This document shows positions 59,233 through 64,000 of a stretch of DNA of 64,000 bases, piece after piece. The notes beneath the pieces are model-generated. The model worked only from the letters and a program-made list of their open reading frames with translations, ran no database searches and was not told the origin of the DNA. The DNA lies in NCBI GenBank assembly GCA_903822005.1, contig CAIJNL010000018.1, forward strand, positions 248,001 through 312,000. Reading direction: 5' to 3'. A program made the position numbers and the translations under genes. Each line of letters begins with the position of its first letter. Positions within the stretch are counted from its first letter, which is position 1. The DNA comes from an uncultured Nitrospiraceae bacterium. GTDB taxonomy: Bacteria > Nitrospirota > Thermodesulfovibrionia > Thermodesulfovibrionales > Dissulfurispiraceae.

Positions 59233-61290
59233 TTATCGCTTCTTCTGCTTCTTCTGCTTCTTCTTTCGTTTGTCCGCAGTCCCTTCCAAGATACCGAACT
59301 GCAATATCTTTTCTTTTACGGCTTTGATACGGTCCCTTATCTCCGCGGCCTTCTCGAACTCAAGCCTCCTGGCAGCTTCCTTCATCTCGAGTTCCAGGGC
59401 CTTGATATTGCCTTCTGTCAGATCATACGCAGCTGTCTCCTCCGCAACCATCGCCTGGACCCCGTAGTCAGACTCGTAAATAAACCCAAGGATATCCTTG
59501 ATCTGGCTCTTGATCGTTTCGGGCGTAATATTCATCTCAAAATTGTAAGAGGCCTGTATGGCCCTGCGGCGTTCGGTTTCAGCCATTGCCTTGCGAATAG
59601 ATTCGGTCATTTTGTCCGCGTACATTATGACCTCTCCGTTTACGTTTCTTGCAGCGCGTCCGGAGGTCTGAATTAGTGATCTCTCTGAACGCAGAAAGCC
59701 TTCCTTGTCAGCATCAAAGATCGCAACGAGAGAGACCTCGGGAAGATCGAGTCCCTCCCTGAGCAAATTAACGCCTATAAGAACATCAAACTCGCCCAGC
59801 CTTAAATCTCTTAATATGGCTATCCTTTCGAGGGTATCTATACCAGAATGCAGATATCTGGCGCGCACTCCAAGTTCGGTGTAATAATCCGTCAGATCCT
59901 CCGCCATCTTCTTTGTAAGCGTGGTAACCAGCACCCTCTCTCCCCGATCAGCCCGTTTTCGGATCTCTCCCAGCAGGTCCTCAACCTGCCCGGAAGTAGG
60001 CCTGATAGTCATCGTGGGGTCCATAAGCCCTGTAGGCCTGATTACCTGCTCGATAACCCTGCCAGCCGACCGTTTTAGCTCGTAAGGCCCAGGGGTGGCC
60101 GACACATAAATAACCTGATTCATCCGCTGCTCGAATTCATTAAACTGGAACGGCCTGTTATCCAGGGCTGAAGGAAGTCTGAACCCGTAATCGATCAGTG
60201 TCTGCTTTCTTGACCTGTCGCCATGATACATGCCGCCTACTTGTGGCACAGTCGCGTGAGACTCATCTATAACCATCAGATAGTCGCCTCCCGATGGCCC
60301 GCTTATAAGATAGTCAATCATCGTAAAAGGCGGCTCTCCCTCTTTTCTGCCGCTCAGGTGTCGCGAATAATTTTCTATGCCGTGACAGAAGCCAAACTCC
60401 TTCAGCATCTCCATGTCGAACCTGGTACGCTGCTCTATCCGGTGGGCAAACGCAATCTCTCCCTGGTTCCTGAAATATCTGGTCCTATCCTCCATCTCTT
60501 CAAGAATTGATTTGATCGCCCCGTCGAGTTTTGTCCTGGGAGTTATCCAATGACTGTTCGGATACAATACTAGCCGAGCTGTCTTCTTAAGCCGTTCTCC
60601 GGTTAAGGCGTCAAACTCATAAATGGCATCTATATCATCACCAAAAAATTCGAACCTTACCGCCCTGTCAGAAGAAAAGGCCGGAAAGACCTCAATTATG
60701 TCACCCCGGGCCCTGAAATTGCCTCGCTTGAAATCCGAGTCGGTCCGAACATAGAGTATGTCAACCAGCTTTCTGAGGAAATCATCCCTTTTTATCCTCA
60801 TGCCCTCCTCGATGATCATATGCATGCTGAGATAGTCCTCGGGAGAACCGATGCCATAGATGCATGAAACAGAGGCCACAACAATAACATCCCTTCTTTC
60901 CAGAATGGACATGGTTGCGGAATGCCTAAGCCGGTCGATATCATCATTGATCATCGAATCCTTGTCAATATAGGTATCCGAGGCAGGAATATAGGCCTCA
61001 GGCTGGTAATAGTCATAATAACTGACAAAGAATTCGACCGCGTTTTCGGGGAATAGTTCCCGAAATTCACCATAAAGCTGCGCAGCGAGGGCCTTGTTGT
61101 GGGCTATTACCAGCGTAGGCTTATTTATGTTTTTTATTACATTGGCAATCGTAAAAGTCTTGCCGGAACCGGTTACGCCAAGCAGCACTTGCTGACCATG
61201 ACCGCTCAATAAACCTCTAGTAAGCTCTTCTATTGCCTTTGGCTGGTCTCCCCTGGGAGTAAAATGAGTACTAAGTTTAAATTCATCCAT
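59233..61290 (-). CDS. uvrB: excinuclease ABC subunit UvrB
   Basis: [50 protein letters not shown]-terminal UVR domain. Confidence 0.98.
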   Translation of the reverse strand: MDEFKLSTHFTPRGDQPKAIEELTRGLLSGHGQQVLLGVTGSGKTFTIANVIKNINKPTLVIAHNKALAAQLYGEFRELFPENAVEFFVSYYDYYQPEAYIPASDTYIDKDSMINDDIDRLRHSATMSILERRDVIVVASVSCIYGIGSPEDYLSMHMIIEEGMRIKRDDFLRKLVDILYVRTDSDFKRGNFRARGDIIEVFPAFSSDRAVRFEFFGDDIDAIYEFDALTGERLKKTARLVLYPNSHWITPRTKLDGAIKSILEEMEDRTRYFRNQGEIAFAHRIEQRTRFDMEMLKEFGFCHGIENYSRHLSGRKEGEPPFTMIDYLISGPSGGDYLMVIDESHATVPQVGGMYHGDRSRKQTLIDYGFRLPSALDNRPFQFNEFEQRMNQVIYVSATPGPYELKRSAGRVIEQVIRPTGLMDPTMTIRPTSGQVEDLLGEIRKRADRGERVLVTTLTKKMAEDLTDYYTELGVRARYLHSGIDTLERIAILRDLRLGEFDVLIGVNLLREGLDLPEVSLVAIFDADKEGFLRSERSLIQTSGRAARNVNGEVIMYADKMTESIRKAMAETERRRAIQASYNFEMNITPETIKSQIKDILGFIYESDYGVQAMVAEETAAYDLTEGNIKALELEMKEAARRLEFEKAAEIRDRIKAVKEKILQFGILEGTADKRKKKQKKQKKR

Positions 61291-61413
61291 CTTTTTATGT
61301 TAAAATATAAATGTAAGATGAGTAAATGAGGTATAGCAATCATATTTTCATTGCCTATATCCATTTGCCTATCTAACCCTGAAAATGATTCTTTAAAAAG
61401 AGCTGATCCTCTG

Positions 61414-62853
61414 ATGGGAAAACATAATATCAAATGCCTTGGGCAGTACTTTCATGACATCCATGAAGAATGCGGCGTATTCGGCGTTTATGGTCACCAG
61501 GAAGCCGCCAATCTCACTTATCTGGGGCTTTACGGACTTCAGCATCGCGGTCAGGAAGGCGCCGGCATATGTTCGGCAGACGGAAAAGCCCTCCATATTG
61601 AAAAGTCCATGGGTCTTGTTGCCGATATCTTTACGGAAAAAAGATTAAGACGGCTGCCGGGTCACGCGGCCATCGGACATAACCGCTATTCTACGGCGGG
61701 CAGCAGCGTGCTGAAAAATGTTCAGCCTTTGGTTGCAAATTACTCTCGCGGCTCGATAGCTATCGCACATAATGGCAACCTCGTTAATGCCGATCAACTG
61801 CGCGCCAAGCTTGAAGGTGACGGCGCCATATTCCAGTCGAGCTCCGACAGCGAGGTCATACTGCATCTCATCGCCCGCTCAAAGAAGGAAGATCCCCATG
61901 AGCGCATAATCGACGCGCTTCAGGATGTTCGCGGCGCATTTAGCCTGCTTTTTGCAAGAGAAGACGAAATAATCGCAGTAAGGGACCCCTATGGCGTAAG
62001 GCCTCTTGCCCTCGGCGAGCTTGACGGTGCTTATGTTGTCGGCTCCGAAACATGCGCCTTTGACCTCATCAATGCTACATACATACGGGATGTTCACCCT
62101 GGTGAAATGGTCATCATCAATAAAGACGGCCTGAAGTCCATTCCCGCGCTGAAGACTACCAGGCTGGCACACTGCATATTTGAATTCATCTACTTCTCGC
62201 GTCCGGACAGCTACATATACGATCACATATGCGTTAATACCATTCGCAATAATTTCGGCAAACAGCTTGCCAAGGATTCACCGGTTGATGCGGACATTGT
62301 CATTCCGGTGCCTGACTCGGGCGTACCTGCCGCAATTGGTTATGCGACCGAAAGCGGCATTCCCTTTGACTTCGGCCTCATACGCAATCATTACGTCGGA
62401 CGCACATTTATCGAACCGCGACAGTCCATAAGGCATTTCGGTGTAAAGATCAAGCTGAACCCCATCAGAGACCTGCTGAACGGCAAGCGGGTGATAGTTG
62501 TTGACGATTCCATTGTCAGAGGCACTACCTCCAAAAAAATCATAAAGATGATCAGGGAAGTAGGAGGCGCAAAAGAGGTCCATATGCGGATAAGCTCTCC
62601 TCCGACTATCGGCCCATGTTTTTATGGCATAGACACACCGACCCGCCAGGAGCTGATTGCATCAACCCATATGGTCGAGGAAATAAGGAAGTACATTACA
62701 GCAGACAGTCTCTCATATATGAGTCTTGAGGGCCTGAAAAGCATAATACCAAATCCGCAAAACTACTGCGCGGCCTGCTTTGATAACAATTATCCGATTA
62801 AATTCCAGAAGGAGAGCACTGCCCAGATGGAATTGGCCTTTTCAGCAAACTGA
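61414..62853 (+). CDS. purF: amidophosphoribosyltransferase
   Basis: [53 protein letters not shown]. Confidence 0.97.
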   Translation: MGKHNIKCLGQYFHDIHEECGVFGVYGHQEAANLTYLGLYGLQHRGQEGAGICSADGKALHIEKSMGLVADIFTEKRLRRLPGHAAIGHNRYSTAGSSVLKNVQPLVANYSRGSIAIAHNGNLVNADQLRAKLEGDGAIFQSSSDSEVILHLIARSKKEDPHERIIDALQDVRGAFSLLFAREDEIIAVRDPYGVRPLALGELDGAYVVGSETCAFDLINATYIRDVHPGEMVIINKDGLKSIPALKTTRLAHCIFEFIYFSRPDSYIYDHICVNTIRNNFGKQLAKDSPVDADIVIPVPDSGVPAAIGYATESGIPFDFGLIRNHYVGRTFIEPRQSIRHFGVKIKLNPIRDLLNGKRVIVVDDSIVRGTTSKKIIKMIREVGGAKEVHMRISSPPTIGPCFYGIDTPTRQELIASTHMVEEIRKYITADSLSYMSLEGLKSIIPNPQNYCAACFDNNYPIKFQKESTAQMELAFSAN

Positions 62854-62862
62854 TTTCAAGGT

Positions 62863-63177
62863 ATGGAAGCCCTCGTTGTCTATATAACAGCATCCAGTGA
62901 AGATGAGGCTGCCATGATTGCCAGGACACTTGTCGAAGAAAAACTTGCCGCCTGTGTCAATATCGTAAAGGACATCCGGTCGATCTACTCCTGGCAGGGA
63001 AAGATTGAAGACGAAAAAGAATGCCTGATGATAGTCAAAACCCGACTTGAACTTTTTGACGCACTGAAGACAAAAGTATTGGGCCTGCATTCCTATTCAG
63101 TCCCTGAAATAATAGCACTTCCGATTGTTGATGGTTCAGAAGAATATCTAAAATGGCTCAAAGAGGTGACTTCATAA
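62863..63177 (+). CDS. cutA: divalent-cation tolerance protein CutA
   Basis: VYITASSEDEAAMIARTLVEEKLAACVNIVKDIRSIYSWQGKIEDEKECLMIVKT. Confidence 0.95.
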   Translation: MEALVVYITASSEDEAAMIARTLVEEKLAACVNIVKDIRSIYSWQGKIEDEKECLMIVKTRLELFDALKTKVLGLHSYSVPEIIALPIVDGSEEYLKWLKEVTS

Positions 63178-63183
63178 AAGCCC

Positions 63184-63498
63184 ATGAAAGAAAACGATTA
63201 CGTCAACATAGTCTGCCGGCCTTTTTGCAGCTTTTATAAAGAGGGCAAAGAAGAAATTCAGTGCGGCGGATACAAGCTCCTGAAAGACCAGTTTACGCTT
63301 TCCGAACTCAAGATACTCGCAGCACAGATAGAAAAGACAAAAGACATCTCCCGGCAGATTCCGACCAAAAATAAGAACCTCGCCGATCTCATCTGCAGCC
63401 AGTGCGATTTTCTGATTGACGGATGCGATTACAGCGAGAACCGGTCCGGCCCGCCATGCGGTGGGTATATATTGATTAACGAACTAACACATCATTAG
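63184..63498 (+). CDS. Cys-rich conserved hypothetical protein
   Basis: 104 aa; CRPFC..CGGY and CSQC..GC..CGGY pattern, immediately downstream of cutA. Confidence 0.6.
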   Translation: MKENDYVNIVCRPFCSFYKEGKEEIQCGGYKLLKDQFTLSELKILAAQIEKTKDISRQIPTKNKNLADLICSQCDFLIDGCDYSENRSGPPCGGYILINELTHH

Positions 63499-63501
63499 AC
63501 C

Positions 63502-63538
63502 AAAAGAAGCTCCAAACCGCAGGCTGGGGCTTCTTTTT
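63502..63538 (+). terminator. intrinsic terminator
   Basis: AAAAGAAGCTCCA...TGGGGCTTCTTTTT hairpin. Confidence 0.75.
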
Positions 63539-63564
63539 GCATGTGATGTATTTCTAAGCTGGTT

Positions 63565-63771
63565 CTATTTCCCAATTATTACTTCGGTCGCCTTGATTAT
63601 AGCGACGGCCTTGTCGCCCTTCGCCAGTTTCAGGGCCTTCACGCTGTCAACAGAAATAAGAGCCGTGATCTTGTTCCCTCCACCTACCTCCAGCTTCACA
63701 CTTGCCATAACAGCTCCCAGTTTTACGTCCATAACCTTTCCCTTCAACATATTCCTTGCGCTGAGTTTCAT
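63565..63771 (-). CDS. molybdopterin/molybdate-binding TOBE (Mop) domain protein
   Basis: KLSARNMLKGKVMDVKLGAVMASVKLEVGGGNKITALISVDSVKALKLAKGDKAVAIIKATEVIIGK. Confidence 0.93.
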   Translation of the reverse strand: MKLSARNMLKGKVMDVKLGAVMASVKLEVGGGNKITALISVDSVKALKLAKGDKAVAIIKATEVIIGK

Positions 63772-63861
63772 TAAAACCTCCGTGCAGAAAATTAATTTCT
63801 ATTTACAGGTTATCCTCTCTTGAAGAAAGTGTCAATCATGTCGGATATCGTGATACATGTC

Positions 63862-64000
63862 TTAAGCCGCCCCGAGTTTGCCATTCTTCATTAGAATGAT
63901 TCTTTTTGATAGTCTTTCAGCCTGCGAACTGTCGTGCGTCGTCATAATAATAGTGGTGTGACCGGCTTCCTTCATCTGCAGTATAATCGCTTCAATCAGT
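63862..64000 (-). CDS. ABC transporter ATP-binding protein, C-terminal fragment (truncated by window end)
   Basis: Hand translation of - strand: LIEAIILQMKEAGHTTIIMTTHDSSQAERLSKRIILMKNGKLGAA*; adjacent to Mop gene. Confidence 0.75.
   Translation of the reverse strand, partial: LIEAIILQMKEAGHTTIIMTTHDSSQAERLSKRIILMKNGKLGAA

Noticed and set aside
59235-59270. Short tandem repeat considered as a CRISPR-like or regulatory repeat
   Set aside because: It is coding (uvrB C-terminus) with no spacers; no CRISPR array was seen anywhere in the window

Overview
A 64-kb bacterial chromosomal segment, mostly dense housekeeping and energy-metabolism genes. Gene content is reminiscent of Nitrospirota or Deltaproteobacteria, but this is only an impression. 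It includes a 2-oxoacid:ferredoxin oxidoreductase, a GlcD/GlcF-like oxidase, four tRNAs (His, Arg, Pro, Leu), an Mla/MCE lipid-transport operon, mnmG/rsmG, a six-gene complex I/group-4-hydrogenase-like operon, selA, serA, purA, uvrB and purF. The most notable signal is at 16.5-21.4 kb. This is a cluster of exported proteins (rhodanese, tetraheme cytochrome c, DUF1573-like protein, UGSC-family protein fused to a large C-terminal domain, and a tandem paralog). Two of its genes are split in the ORF track by an in-frame TGA at positions where Cys/Sec is expected (KTN-U-ACT and D-U-GSC). Each TGA is followed at about 21-24 nt by a hairpin with a GG-starting loop, as in bacterial SECIS elements. selA in the same window supports Sec decoding. 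Other highlights: two perfect parS-like palindromes (TGTTCCACGTGGAACA) 703 bp apart; an Ehr-like complex lacking the [NiFe] cysteines; an AT-rich island (37.7-41.4 kb) with a SieB-like protein, two overlapping nuclease-like genes and a REC-domain gene interrupted by a TAA; and a DNA-repair-type domain fusion (pyrimidine-dimer-glycosylase-like plus YbgA/DUF1722-like). All family calls come from reading the sequence; no database search was run.
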